Shown: in pieces, positions 11,972-24,223 of the stretch | Layout: each line of letters opens with the position of its first letter | How positions within the stretch are numbered: position 1 is the stretch's first letter | Assembly: GCA_022497145.1 (NCBI GenBank) | Contig: MU385855.1 | Span: 1,178,001-1,242,000, forward strand | From: Rostrohypoxylon terebratum | Lineage: Eukaryota; Ascomycota; Sordariomycetes; Xylariales; Hypoxylaceae | Direction of reading: 5' to 3' | DNA length: 64,000 nt | Translations under genes and position numbers: made by a program | Notes under the pieces: model-generated | Databases searched by the model: none | What the model was told of the DNA's origin: nothing | The model's input: the letters and a program-made list of their open reading frames with translations, nothing else

Positions 11972-14900
11972 TCATTCGGTTTTAGGACGCGGTAGTTTCG
12001 TGATTAACTTCTCACAAAGGGCCACGAGCGAGCTCGTATTGATGTCAAGCGTCGTGAGCTCAACACCAAGCTTTGCACGAATCCAATTGCGCAGCTCTAC
12101 TGCTGAGAGGGAGTCCAATCCGTAAGCCATTAGTGGTCTGTCGGCCTCGGGATCGGTTTCGAGCCTGAGAGTCTTGACGACTTGCGTAGAGACTACTTCT
12201 AGGCATGCCGCCTTTAAATTGGGCGCGTCACACCCCGACTTCTGTAATAGTCGGAACCGCTGGATTGCCTGGTCGACTTGGTCGCCATCACTGACGTCAC
12301 TGGGCTCATCAGTGTTACTTACCTGGCTATTGAATAGATAGTTGAAGCGCGAGTCGCCTGCTAGCTCTGAGGCGTCACTTGGCAATGGGTAATTGATGCC
12401 TGTGATCATCTCGGCACGGCTACTTGTGTTCAGCGGCGCATTTTCGTCCTGTTGCAAGATTGAGTAGGTCAAGATTTTGCGGAGGGTGCGCTCATTGATC
12501 GGCGTCCACAAACGCGTATCGAAACGGCTCTCGATGGCAGAGCCTTGCTCGGCTACGTATCCAACGTCTTCTATCCATCCCACGTCAATCGTATTGGCAC
12601 GGAGGCCGAGCGATTCCCGATAGCTAGCAAAAGCATCAAGAAACGTGTTAGCTGAGGCATAATTAGCTTGACCCTTGTTGCCGACGACACCGGATATGCT
12701 GGACAGCATCGTGAAGAATCGGAGAGGTTGCCTCTGCGTTTCTTCAGATACTTGATGGAGATTCTTGGTGCCCTTAACCTTCGCATGAGTAGCCGTACGA
12801 TAATCATCCACCGTCATCATCTCGAATGGTTTGTCCTACACAGAAGAAGTTCATTGGAAACCGGTCTTGACGCGCAGTGAGCACTAAACTTACCCTCAAA
12901 ACCATAGCGCCCTGAATAATACCGGCGATTGGTCGGTGGGCCGACTTGAATATCTTGCGAACGAATTCAATCTCGCCTATGTCGCCTCTAGCCTCAGTAA
13001 CGTCACAGTTATAGACGTTACAGCTAGTCACTATTCTTTTTGACGCGTCATCACTAATACCGCTCCTATTGATGACAATGATATGCCGAGCGCCATATTG
13101 CGCCATGTGGATCGCCAGGGTTCCGCAGGCGCCTCGCAAACCGCCAACCACAACATATGAGACTTCGGGGTCGAGTCGAAGACGGCGCACTGCAGGGCGA
13201 ATGGGGATCTGCACGTCATTTTTACTATTGGATATGGCGATTTTGCCAATATGACGACCACTCCGAATGTAAGATAAGGCACCGGTCACGTTGTCGAACC
13301 CGAACGTGGTAATAGGACGAACTGGGTTGATATCGCCGGTTTTGAAAAGGGTGAAAAGCTCATCAAATAGGCTGGTCGCGTGTGGTTAGTACGAGGGCAA
13401 GAATCTGCAGTGGTTGATAAGCGAGCAACAAACCTGGAGACCATTCGTTCATCAACATGTCGCGAGTAAGACATGTCAATCGCTCGGAAAGAGCAATTTC
13501 GGTCGAAAGGCTCCATCGATAGGGTACTACGATCGAGGATATCTCTCTTTCCAATTTCCACCATGTTACCGCCATCGGCTAGGATTCTCCATGAGGCGTC
13601 AAGGAGCTCCCCAACCAAGGAGTTGATAACCACGTTAACGCCACGGCCTTTTGTAACCTTCATGATCTCCGTTGCGAATTGCGCGTTGCGGGACGAAAAC
13701 ATATGGCTCCGGTGAATACCATACGTCTTCTCCAGGAATTGGCGCTTCTCCTCAGTTCCAACTGTAATGAAGATCTATGTTGACATGTGGTTTAGTAAGG
13801 GATTCAACATCGGCAGTCAGGAGATGGACGACTTACCTCAGCTTTCTTGTGTAGAGCCAACTCAATGCAAGCAATCCCAACGCCACCCGCCGCGGAGTGG
13901 ATAAGCACCGACTATTAGCCTATTAGTTCTATATCCCGTAGAATCAAGACATGAATGTGCGAATATGGCTAAGAGGCTGTGAGGTGTCCTTCACTTACCT
14001 GGCCCTCCCGAAGACCACCAAGATGATACATAGCATACAGTGAGCAGAGATATACTGATGGAATGGTTGCCGCTTCCTCGAAGGTCATTGTATCCGGAAT
14101 TATGTGGCATCGGTCGGCAGCAACTCGAACTCGGTTCGCGTAAGTACCGAAATTGAGCATACAAACCCGATCGCCGGCCTTGAATTTATCAACTCCTGAT
14201 CCAAGTCGTTTTACCACCCCAGCGCATTCAACACCAAGATTGTACTCATCATCGGGGACGATACCCATGACAATAGCCACATCCTTAAAATTAACGCCAA
14301 TGGCTGCGACCTCCACTTCGATGTCGTCGTTACCAAGTTCTGGAACTTCAGTTTCCGCCTCGCACCACATCAGACTCTGCAGTGTGCCTATGCGCTCAGC
14401 TCTTAGTCGGACCTGCACTTCCGTACTATGAAGCCCCTTTATAACTGGCCCAAGGCCATCATCCTCGGCATGTCGGAAATTGTTAACAGCGTCGTCGGGA
14501 ATAATACGCTGGACATACACCACCCCGTCGCGCTCCATATATTCGGTTTCTGTGGATTTGTTCCGTCTTAGAAGCCCTAGCACCTTTTCGACCGCCCGTT
14601 CCGTCGCAGGGCTTGTCCTTGAATGCACGTCTAGCGTGGTAAGCTTAACATCAGGATCCTCCTGTCGAGCCACGCGGAAGAGTCCATGGATCATAGCGGT
14701 ATCTGGATTGGTCACCACTCCCTGTGCACCTTCTGTGACCCAGAGAAGAGGATTGCCCCAGCCAATAAGGGTCTTGATAGCTTCCCATTGTTCGTTTTCA
14801 ACTTGTGATAGTACAGGTCTCCACAATTCATCCATTACTAGGATCACCTCCCCCTTGCTTGGTTTCGAAAACGGGTAGGATAGGTGTGTGGTGTTCCACC

Positions 14901-17900
14901 CGGAAGTTTCTAGCATAAGTCGGAGAGAAGGCGAAAGTGTTTCTGAGGATGAAGTGGATAGACGCGCGACTATAAGATCATTAGAAGACTTCGTGAGGCC
15001 TTCAGTTATGATATCGTCAGCTGATTGTGATAGATAAGCTAAGGGACTGTTGTCTGCAGCAGCAATCGTGATATTGGGCCTGAGCTCCTGCCCCTGTTGG
15101 ATACTCAAAGATATTTTGACTACCTCCTCGTCACCAATTATGGGACTTGTGGGACTAGATATCCCGTCAGTCGCGCGAGATGGGGACTGGGAAGCAGATG
15201 AGATGCTCGTGTCACTGCTGCAGGATTCGGTCTCCGCACAGGAGAGACTTCTCTTGTTCCCAACATCAACTACAATTAGAAAGGATTCTTTTGCGAGGAA
15301 GGGCACCAGCCTCTCGATTGACTCGTTTTGACTAGCATCGATTAGTGCGTCTGGAATCTCGACGATGATGAGATCGTAGCGCACTTCGGCAGGTAGATCG
15401 AGTGCTGAGTTCTCGGCCGAAATTGGAAAGAAAGAGGCATTTTTCTTGTCTGCGTACAAAGTCTGAACATCTACCAAGTTCCGTGCGTTGGCAGCTCCAA
15501 AGGTGTACGCCGAATAGGCTGCCCTCATCGGTGAGTTACCATTCTTGAACCAGATGCACGAAGAGTCGGTTTTATCGAGATTGAGTTCTAAGATACGAAG
15601 AGATGGGTTCTTATACGCTATAAGATCAAGTATAGTATCGAGCCTGTTGGAGTCGTTCTGCGGAGTTAGACCGTTTACCTGATCCTCAGTAAGCAAGCTG
15701 ACGTCTTGTTTCCACACAACACGGTGAAATGTGTGCGGATCAGGCTTAGGAGCCACATCAAGCTTAGCATAATGCATGCCGTTTATTCTCATCACAAGTT
15801 GACCGCTTTCAGAGTCATACACCCTTGTGTTCGCTATCCAGTTTTGGGGCAGGCCTGGACGACCTCGACCGGAATAGACCGCAGCCGTATTCGAGCGGCC
15901 TCTATACAACCGAGAGGGGACTTTGTTGATAACGAGGTCGTCGATGAGAGAGGGTATAACAGGACTCGTCGCGCTAGCCCTATCCCCACAAGCAATTACT
16001 GGGAAAGGGGTCTGGATACATCCATCGAGAGCTGCAGGATGGATAGGGTAATACGATTGGGGATTGTATTTTCCCTCGGATGGTTCCAAAGATATCAAAG
16101 CATTGGAGACTCGCTTACCCGCGACGGCTTCGACACTGATGAGCTTCTGGAAAGCTGGCCCGAAATCCGCGCCAATGTCCCGTAACCATTTATACCACAG
16201 CTTGGATGCCTGTGGCGATTTAAGTGGCCGAGCATCATCTCCCTCTGCTATTTCGTCGACGGGATCTTGAATACGAGCAGATCCTGAACAATGATCTACC
16301 GTCGTCCCACCTTCCGATGTGGAGATACGGAATTCGTGCCAGTTCTTGCTGTTAGCAACTGCTTTCAAGGTCAACATGATCGTGATATCTTTTCCTTCCT
16401 CGAGAACGAGGGCTCTGCTAAATCGTATGTTCCTGAAGCGGTAGCTAAGATCGTTGCGTGCGATGGAGTTGTTCTTCTCCTCATATTCGAGAATAGCACA
16501 GTGTTTCTGATACAAAGCTTCCACAGCCATGGTAATGAAGCCGGCACCAGGCATGATCGCATTCCCGCCTGTCAATTAAGAAATGTCAACCAAGTGTATT
16601 CGCTTGTTGTGAAGGGTGAAGAGTAGTTGGACAAGGGGGACGATGCAACGAGACACTGCCCGAAGGGGTCAAACATACCTATTCGATGGTCCATGAGGAA
16701 GGGCACATTCGCTACATTGAGCCGCGACCTCCAAGTGGGCGAGTACCATGAGGTCCCTAATATCTTGCTACCTAGCAGGTCGTGGACGACATACTTTCTA
16801 AATCGCCAATCCTTGCTTGCGGCATTCTCATGCCAATATTTGATGCTGTGGTCCCAGCTGTAGCCGGGAAGGTCGACGATAGTGCGCTCCGTGCCACAAT
16901 ATTGGTTGACAATACCTAGATCAATAGCATAACCGGTCGCCCAAAGATTGCCAGCAACGTCAAATAATGACTTTCCAGCGTTTACTCCGCGGGACCACCC
17001 AGGACGATACGTAATTTCTCCACCTGCTTCGAGGGATTGCAGCACCTGAGATATTGGGCCAGAGAGAGCTCCCGAGGGACCAATCTCCACAAGAGCGTTG
17101 GGGGCGGTGCCAGTGTCAGATAACATCGCTTTAAGTGCCTCATCAAAGCGAACGGGAGACACCAAATTTTGCTTCCAATACGAGACAGTTGTAGCAGTTG
17201 TCTGCTTTGATGCTGTTACTGACGAGAACATAGCTACACGGCTAGGTGTGTCCTGATCTAACGAATGAAATTCGTTGCCGGCCTTAAGAAGATTCTCGTA
17301 CTCATCACCAACCACACTCATCAGCTCTGTATGGTAAGCCATATCGACATGTAATCGTCTAGCAAAGTGACCGGCAGCCGCGATATCCTTGCGTAATTCC
17401 TCGAGGGCGACGAGTTTCCCTGAGACAGTGACGCTGTTTGGACTATTAAAACATGCGATCCAAGCCTGTCCGGCATAAGGCTGAAGGAAGCGGGACGTCG
17501 CATCTGCACCAAGTCCCACTGCTAACATGCCTACATTGTGGCTAGCCTCGCTTTGATGGATGGCGGCTTTCCCGCGGTAATATGCTGCCGTGATCGCGCT
17601 GGCGCGATCAAGGAGACCGGCAGTATATGCAGCAGCGATTTCGCCGGAGGAGTGTCCAACAACACTCACAGGTCGGACACCCCATTTCTCTAGAACATCG
17701 ACAATACATAGCTGCAAAGCCGTGGTGAGGGTCTGCGAGAATTCCGGTTTCCGAACATGTTCTGAGGTCCGCGGTTCCGCTAATTCGTCGATCAGAGACC
17801 ACGAAGGAGGGTGGCGAAGGCCACGCAGAACATCATCAAGTCTGTATAAAGAGGCTCGATTTTAGCTACGTCCCTTATTTTGAATCACTCCCGCGGAGAG

Positions 17901-19912
17901 CGACTTACTCTTCCAAGATTTTTCGAGTCCATGGAAAAAACCGTAGGTCTCTTCCCATCTGTGGCCATTGAGCCCCTTGTCCGGTGAAAATAAATCCTAT
18001 TGCAGGTGTTTGCGAGCTTTTCTTGGACGTGGTCCAGCCGTCGAGCCTGTCAATTTCCGTGTTTTGAGTTGTAATAAAGGCGCGATGCCAGAATTTCGTC
18101 CGACGCTCAGAAAGCGTGTATGCTAGGTCTGAAAGATTGACTTTCACCCGCGGATTGATCAAATGATCGCCTAGCGACTGGATCCCAGCATGTAGGGAAT
18201 TGGAGTTGTTTGCGGAAAGCACCACAATGGACGGCCTCTCGGCATCATGGTCAGCTACGTCGAACTCGTCCTCGGCAGAAATGTACGAGGAGACATGATT
18301 CACCGGGGTAGCCGGGCTAGGGTGCTCAATGATGACATGAGAATTCGACCCTCCAATTCCGAATGAATTGATGCTGGCTCGGCGGGGCGCATCCTTAGGC
18401 CATGGGATACCACCTCTAAAAGCCTTGACCCTGTTTCCAATAAAGTCAACTATAAATACACCATTAGTAACTATTGTAATCACCTCAATGTTGATTTATC
18501 TCCATGGAACCATACTCTTAGGACTTGGATTGATGAACGTTGGTGTCCCTGGTATGAAGCTATTCTCCATGGACAAAACGGCTTTCAGGAGTCCAGATAT
18601 ACCAGCCGCCGGTTCCGAATGGCCGATATTACTTTTAATCTGCCGTGAATCAATTAAAAGTTCTACTAAGCTACCTAAGTGTAGGCGTTCATTTTCGGGA
18701 GACTTACCGAACCAATTAGCAACGGCTTATCTGCCGGACGCGTTGCGGCAAATACAGAACCAATTCCCGCGACCTCTGTTGGATCGCCAGCCTGTGTCCC
18801 TGTTCCATGACACTGCGAGATAAAGTCAGTGATCATAGGCCTAGGTTATGGATCGGCTGTCGTCGGGCTTACCTCAACGTAAGTTGTTTGGTTAAGATCC
18901 TCAATACCGGCGTTGGAGTATGCTGCTGCAATAGCCAAAGCCTGGGAAGCGGCGCTAGGGCTGGCGATTCCAGGGGTTCTGCCGTTGCTCGTGGTAGCGG
19001 TGCCTAGGATTATTGCGCGAATGGGATCACGATTGGCGATGGCATCGTCTAACCGTTTCACTATTAGTGTGCTTACTGCTTCGGCTTTCACATACCCATC
19101 GGCTGCGACATCGAACGTATGACACAATGCAGTAGGCTATGCATTCATTTCATTAGTATTTATAGTAGGTAGTCGTCGTCTCGACAGGGGTCATGGGAAA
19201 ATAGGGGATCGGGGGCGAGCCTTACAGAATGCGCCGTACCAAAAGCCCCGGTGTCAATAAGGTGCTCGGGACTCATGTACAAATTACTAGTTGCAATGAT
19301 CGCGGCATCGATCTCTCTTGATTGAAGGTACCGACAAGCCACATCGAGCCCTTGACTGCTACCAGAACATGCAGTGTCAATTGTGACGCTGGGACCCTTG
19401 ATATTTAGGAAGTGGCTCAGCCGGTTGGCAAGAAGAGCTCTCGCGACACCCACAGCATTATTAGCTGGACGATCTTCGGGGTCTCTACTATGCATATCGG
19501 CGTAGTCGGACGCGTACGACCCAACAAAGCATCCAACCGGCTGATTGTTAAGATCCTCCAGAGTTATACCTGCGTTCTCGAGGCCCTCAAAAACAACCTC
19601 GAGCATTTGCCGTTGGTTTGGATCCATCGATATAGCCTCGCTTCGACCGATTTCAAAAAAACCGGCATCAAAATCGGCAAGGTCGACATTATCCAGAAAC
19701 ATGCCACCTGGTTGACGCATGGTCTTGGGCTTGAGCGACCCGTCATGATGTCCCTCTATGTTAAATCTCGATTTTGGAACATCCCTCGATGCGATATCTC
19801 CCCGCTCTAAAAAATCCCACAACTTTTGAGGCGAGGTGTTGTTGCCAGGCAATCTACAACCAAAGCCCACAATGGCTATAGGGTCCTGACGGTAGTGATT
19901 CGCTTTCGTCAT
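11972..19912 (-). CDS. highly reducing type I polyketide synthase (KS-AT-DH-psiMT-ER-KR-ACP)
   Basis: Eleven exons (19912-19226, 19136-18873, 18812-18708, 18639-18516, 18449-17909, 17841-16679, 16568-13999, 13911-13837, 13774-13434, 13371-12894, 12835-11972) give 2403 aa, with the frame closed at every junction. KS: Cys182 in DTACSGSS, His319 in CHGTGT, His359 in NIGHSEPAAG. AT: FTGQGAQW and nucleophile Ser638 in GHSSGEIAAAY. DH: His959 in HRIGG and Asp1143 in HPAALDG. A degenerate methyltransferase region follows (about 1240-1650). ER: GVNFKDV and SAAGGVGIACIE. KR: VVVGGLRGACG and GQANYASANTF. ACP: Ser2358 in YGLDSLSAVEL. There is no thioesterase, reductase or condensation domain after the ACP. 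It is the core enzyme of the cluster, making a reduced linear polyketide from malonyl-CoA; the product is unknown. Confidence 0.95.
14900..15750 (-). other. degenerate C-methyltransferase region inside the PKS
   Basis: Between DH and ER the protein has roughly 400 residues where HR-PKSs carry a C-methyltransferase. At about residues 1284-1300 the sequence SLRILELNLDKTDSSCIWF occupies the place of SAM motif I (usually ILEIGAGTGG), but all the glycines are gone. A Ser-rich low-complexity stretch follows. I infer a catalytically dead, shortened MT acting only as a linker. Confidence 0.75.
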
Positions 19913-20521
19913 GGTTGTGAATGGGAGATGTGATTGAACTAAGCTTTCGAGGAAAACTCCACGGAAGTTGCAGTATATAATTGTAAGTCCTTACAAGTAC
20001 CGTTATTCCCACAACGAAAACGCCGAGGCTCTAACTTACGTCTTACGGCCCACTGAGACAAACATATAAGATCTCAAAATTATATATCGCGTGCTCTATA
20101 GCTAAGGTTTGAGGTATGTTGGCTTTAGTTGTACAGTCGTAGTAGTATATCCAATCATCGAATAGTCGGCTCAAAATCTTATTAGCCATACCGTCTAAGC
20201 AGTCATCATTACATGACTGTACACCTATATGCATGTCATGCTAATCTTAGGCCCTATCGGACCTATGATAGGATCCTAGCTACATGAATGCATCTTAGAG
20301 GCAGAGCTTTTCTTGGTAGCCATCGAGGGAGCAACTGCTACCTGCCTACATAGATAGACTCGCTTTGACAAATATTAGGTTCCTCCTTCTTTGTATCACA
20401 AGCGGTTATACTGTTTCTGGCTACGTCGATGATATTTGCTCGAATTCATGATATTGACTTTTAGCCGGCAAGTACTAATCCACCTAGCAGCCAAGGAGTT
20501 GATACCTGTCACGATACTGTC
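19913..20521. promoter_or_regulatory. bidirectional promoter of PKS and hydrolase
   Basis: A 609-nt spacer between the divergent starts of the PKS (-) and the alpha/beta-hydrolase (+). A TATATA lies at 19974-19979, about 62 nt upstream of the PKS ATG. A shared intergenic region would allow co-regulation by the cluster's bANK factor. I searched for the published tox-box (ATCTCNCGNA) and found no exact match. Confidence 0.5.
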
Positions 20522-21547
20522 ATGGATTTCACAGGACCCCATCGGATAGTCAGAATAAAAATGTTAGATGGCATCACACTAGAATCATTGTTCTATGAAG
20601 TGGAAGGCCCGGCTCCTGCCATTATTATGACACATGGGGTAAGTCTACACCTTTTAAGAGGTTTGGTGCTTGAGCTCATGTATGCTAGTTCAATTGTGTC
20701 AAAGAGATGAGTCTCGGAGAGACTGCCGAGGCCTTTCAAGCTGCCGGCTTCAATGTGCTACTCTACGATGCGAGGAGCGTGGGCGGCAGTGAGGGTATGC
20801 CGAGGAATCAGATCGACCCGTTCAAGATGGTAGAAGACATATCAGGTGAGTTTGAGCCGCAACTTATCGTACTAAAGAAAAGCCCTGATGGTTTCACTAG
20901 ACGTAGTAAACTTCGCAATGAATCTTCCCAGCGTAAACCCCCGCCAGATACTGCTATGGGGTATGTCCTTTGGGGCCACAGTGTCTGGAGTTGCAGCAAC
21001 CATCGACAGGCGCGTAGCCGCCGTCCTGATGGTATGCCCCCTTTTGAGTTTCATAAGGGCAGACAAGAGAGCCACACTATTTTCTCAACTCATGAAGGAT
21101 CGTAAGTCACAGTTAAGGGGCAACGAGCCATTTACGCTCCCGCCATTTAACAGCAAAGGCGAGAACCCGGCCGGATTCGCCGGCTCGGGAGGAAAAGGCG
21201 GCAAGGAAGCGTACGCCGTCATGAAGGTGGCGATAGATCACGGACACCCGAATTTTCGCGATCGCATTACCCTTCAGACATACAGCAGATTGGCTCTATT
21301 TCAGCCGAAGCAGCTGCTCGAAGATATGCTCGAGGCCATGCCGACCATGATGGTGATCCCCGAATTAGACGACATATCACCTGCAAGCGAGCAGAGAGCG
21401 GTGTTTGAAAGCCTCAAAACTCCAAAACGGCTTTATTGCGCGAGCGGAAAGGGGCACATGTCCGTTCTTGACGGGCAAGGGTCTGCCGCTCTCAGGGCGG
21501 GTATGGTGGAGTTTTTCAGCTCGGTACTCGAGCACAAGATCGATTGA
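20522..21547 (+). CDS. alpha/beta-hydrolase, polyketide transferase (af380-like) type
   Basis: Three exons (20522-20638, 20689-20845, 20901-21547) encode 306 aa. The acceptor at 20688 restores IIMTHGFNCVKEMSLGET, typical of this family; the next AG (20706) would lose six conserved residues. Motifs are the strand LLYDARSVGGSEG, nucleophile Ser in WGMSFGATVSG, the acid region PELDDISPASEQ and a C-terminal His in GKGHMSVLDG. The af380/Fma-PT family includes the fumagillin polyketide transferase, which moves a chain from a PKS onto an alcohol acceptor; other members hydrolyse. It sits beside a PKS lacking a release domain, so a role in offloading or transfer is likely (inference). No signal peptide is seen, so it is presumably cytosolic. 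Confidence 0.88.
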
Positions 21548-22145
21548 ATTTTTCAATACGGCGCGAAAAGATATAAAATTCTCCTATTCGTCCTTCTATA
21601 CAACTTGAGCCGCCGGCCTAAACCGCTATGTGCCTATGTGCCCATGTCCTTCAACGCGTGACGGTATCATATTCTGTATTTCCAAACCACTTTTTTTCGC
21701 GACTTGCCCAGTTGAACGGTCTAAGGTTATGCTAAAGCCGAGGCATAATAGGTACCGTAGTGATCTGCTTACTATTTTTAGTACAGGGACCGAGTCGGTA
21801 TGATCGCGATGTAAGCCGCTTCCCTCCTGCTCGACGATCGCGCATCTCACCTTATGGTTTTGCAGATAAGCTCACCATAATCTTTACAACTGTGCGGGTA
21901 ATATTACTACAATCACAATCCTGTGGTCTTGGCATATCACATCTGGATCTTACACCTCTTTCCAGCCACTCTCGGAAATTTCCTGTGTGCGTCAGTAAAA
22001 GCAGGGGGGTTGCACAAATTTGCAAAATGAGGCTTTTTGTGAACTTAGGAGTTCATATCATCTATCAAGAACGCATAACAAATATAGCTCGAGTTCGTGG
22101 ACTTTTTAGAACAGATATCTTGATAACTCCGAAGAAATTCTTCAG
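21548..22145. promoter_or_regulatory. intergenic and P450 promoter region
   Basis: Spacer of about 600 nt between the hydrolase stop and the P450 start, both on the plus strand. It contains GCGCATCTCACC near 21839-21850, which resembles but does not match the tox-box. No other feature is seen. Confidence 0.4.
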
Positions 22146-24223
22146 ATGATGTTACAGACCTTGTCGAGTTTGCAAAGCTGGACCCATCTCAGCCTGCGTG
22201 ATCTAAGCAATGACCCGTTACACTGGATCTGGCAAGCAGCAATCCTGCTTGGAATCGGATATTCCGTTTTGGGAATCTGTCTTGCAATATACAGAGGTAT
22301 GGATTGGGATTGTTAAGCCATGCGCCTCATCGTCCGTTAGGCTTGTTACTAAACCCCGAGTTAAGTAACCTTTCACCCACTGGCCGGAATTCCTGGTCCA
22401 AAGGCGGCTGGTGAGTTAGTTCCGATCCTACTCCTGATAGAAATGATAGGATAAGATGTGTCTAATTTGGTAGCAATGACATATTGGTATATGATCTATT
22501 ATGAGATTATCCTTGGGGGACAGTACTTCAAGCGGATGAAGGATATGCATGGTGAATATGGTTGGCACAACTTCTCCTCGTGATGCCGATTAATCGCACC
22601 AACACCTGAACACAGGGCCGATTATACGCATCAACCCAGATGAGGTACACTTCAATGACCCGGACTTCATCAATGATATATACCCCACCTCTGGTAGGAA
22701 GACCGACAAGCCTCGCTGGGTCGGCCAGAGAAGTGGAAGTAAGCCTCCTATACTCTCCAAAGCTTCCTATGGGCTTGAGCTAACCGGGAGGTACTCTTCA
22801 AAGCTCCCAACTCTATGGTTGCCACGCTAGACCACAACCAGCACCGATTACGTCGCAGTAGCATCCAGGCGTTTTTCTCGAGTGCTAGCATTGGACGGAT
22901 CGAGCCCGTTTTGGAAAAGAGCCTAGAAAAGATACTTCAGCGCTGGAAAAAGATAGGTGGAAAATGCGGCGAGGTTCTGAATATGGGCGCGGTCTTCCAG
23001 GCATACGCGAGCGATAACATCACCACCTACGCTTTCGGCGATTGTTTTAATTTCCTCGATGACGAGCAGTGGGGCGGAGAGTACTTCTCTTCGCAGGAAA
23101 AGTACTTCGGGCTGACCCACGTCTTCGGAAGTTTTCCCATCGTCAGGAAGCCCATCGAGAATCTACCGACGTGGCTATTGGGTTTGTTCATCCCGAACTT
23201 GTCCTCAATGTCGGAGAAACAGAAGGTAGGTCCGAGGTCGGATCGCCTCTCCCAGCCCAGACATCTGGCCTTCACCTCTATATGATTAACCATGTTTTAC
23301 AGTGGTGGATTAACAGAGTTCGGGAGATTAGAAACTCGCCAGACCCTAATGCGATCAAAAGCACCATCTTCGAGGGCATCATGGCTAGCAGTTTACCGGA
23401 TGATGAAAAAACCGACGCTAGAATGGCGCATGATTCACAACTTGTGGTCCTCGCAGGTGAGAGTACAACAGGTAGGTTAAAATCCGAGTTCGAATTAGTT
23501 AGAAACAAGCTGAATCCATATGATATAGGTCACACATTGTGCGCCATCCTATTCGAGCTTCTATCGCACCCGAAGGACTACGAGAAGGCAAAGACGGAGG
23601 TCGTGTCAGCCTTATCCGACGACGACACACTACCGTCCTATGCTAAGGTTCAGAACCTTCCATATTTCAACGCCGTGATCCGGGAATGCCTACGACTCCA
23701 TCCGGGGGTGCTTTCACGCATGGTGCGCATCTCTCCGGAAAAGGAAATCGTATGTCACGATAAAAAGCGCGGGAAGACCTACAGGCTTCCGCCAGGCACC
23801 CAAGCGAGCATGACCACTCTCATCACGCACACGAGCCCGGACGTTTTCGAAGACCCGTTGGAATTTCATCCACAGAGGTGGGTAGACAATCCGAAGCTCG
23901 GCCGGGCGCTGATAGCCTTCTCGCGCGGATCGAGGAACTGCGTCGGGTGAGTTTCCTTTTCCTTATATAGTAGCCACCTTGTCCGGGATGTTCACTAACA
24001 CGCATCCCTGCCCCCTACCCCTAGACAAGAATTTGCGCGCCGAGAAATGAGCATGATCCTGGCGGCCATTCTCAAACGTTACGATATATATCGTGGCCAG
24101 GACGGACCTACGCTCGAGCTCTACGATACGATCCGAGAGCGAGATATCGACGCCAATAGCGAAATGATAATTCCTATGCCGGCTAAGGGAAGCCACGGGT
24201 TACGAGTCCGGTTCAGGTCCTAA
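22146..24223 (+). CDS. cytochrome P450 monooxygenase, membrane anchored
   Basis: Eight exons (22146-22296, 22366-22410, 22474-22560, 22616-22738, 22780-23225, 23303-23471, 23529-23946, 24025-24223) give 545 aa. The N-terminus has a membrane anchor (WIWQAAILLGIGYSVLGICL) and the Pro-rich hinge FHPLAGIPGPK. Later motifs are the I-helix AGESTTGHTL, K-helix ECLR in VIRECLRLHP, FHPQRWVD, and the heme loop FSRGSRNCVGQEF, whose Cys codon lies just before the last intron. The style (HPLAGIPGPK, YGPIIRINPDEVHF) resembles the fungal CYP58/CYP65 trichothecene-type group. It should oxidise the polyketide product at the ER membrane. The sixth intron (23472-23528, 57 nt) is a multiple of three with no stop; splicing is preferred because it restores a normal I-helix. 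Confidence 0.92.

Noticed and set aside
21839..21850. Possible tox-box (ToxE binding site) upstream of the P450
   Set aside because: GCGCATCTCACC fits only part of the published ATCTCNCGNA consensus, so it does not support bANK binding.
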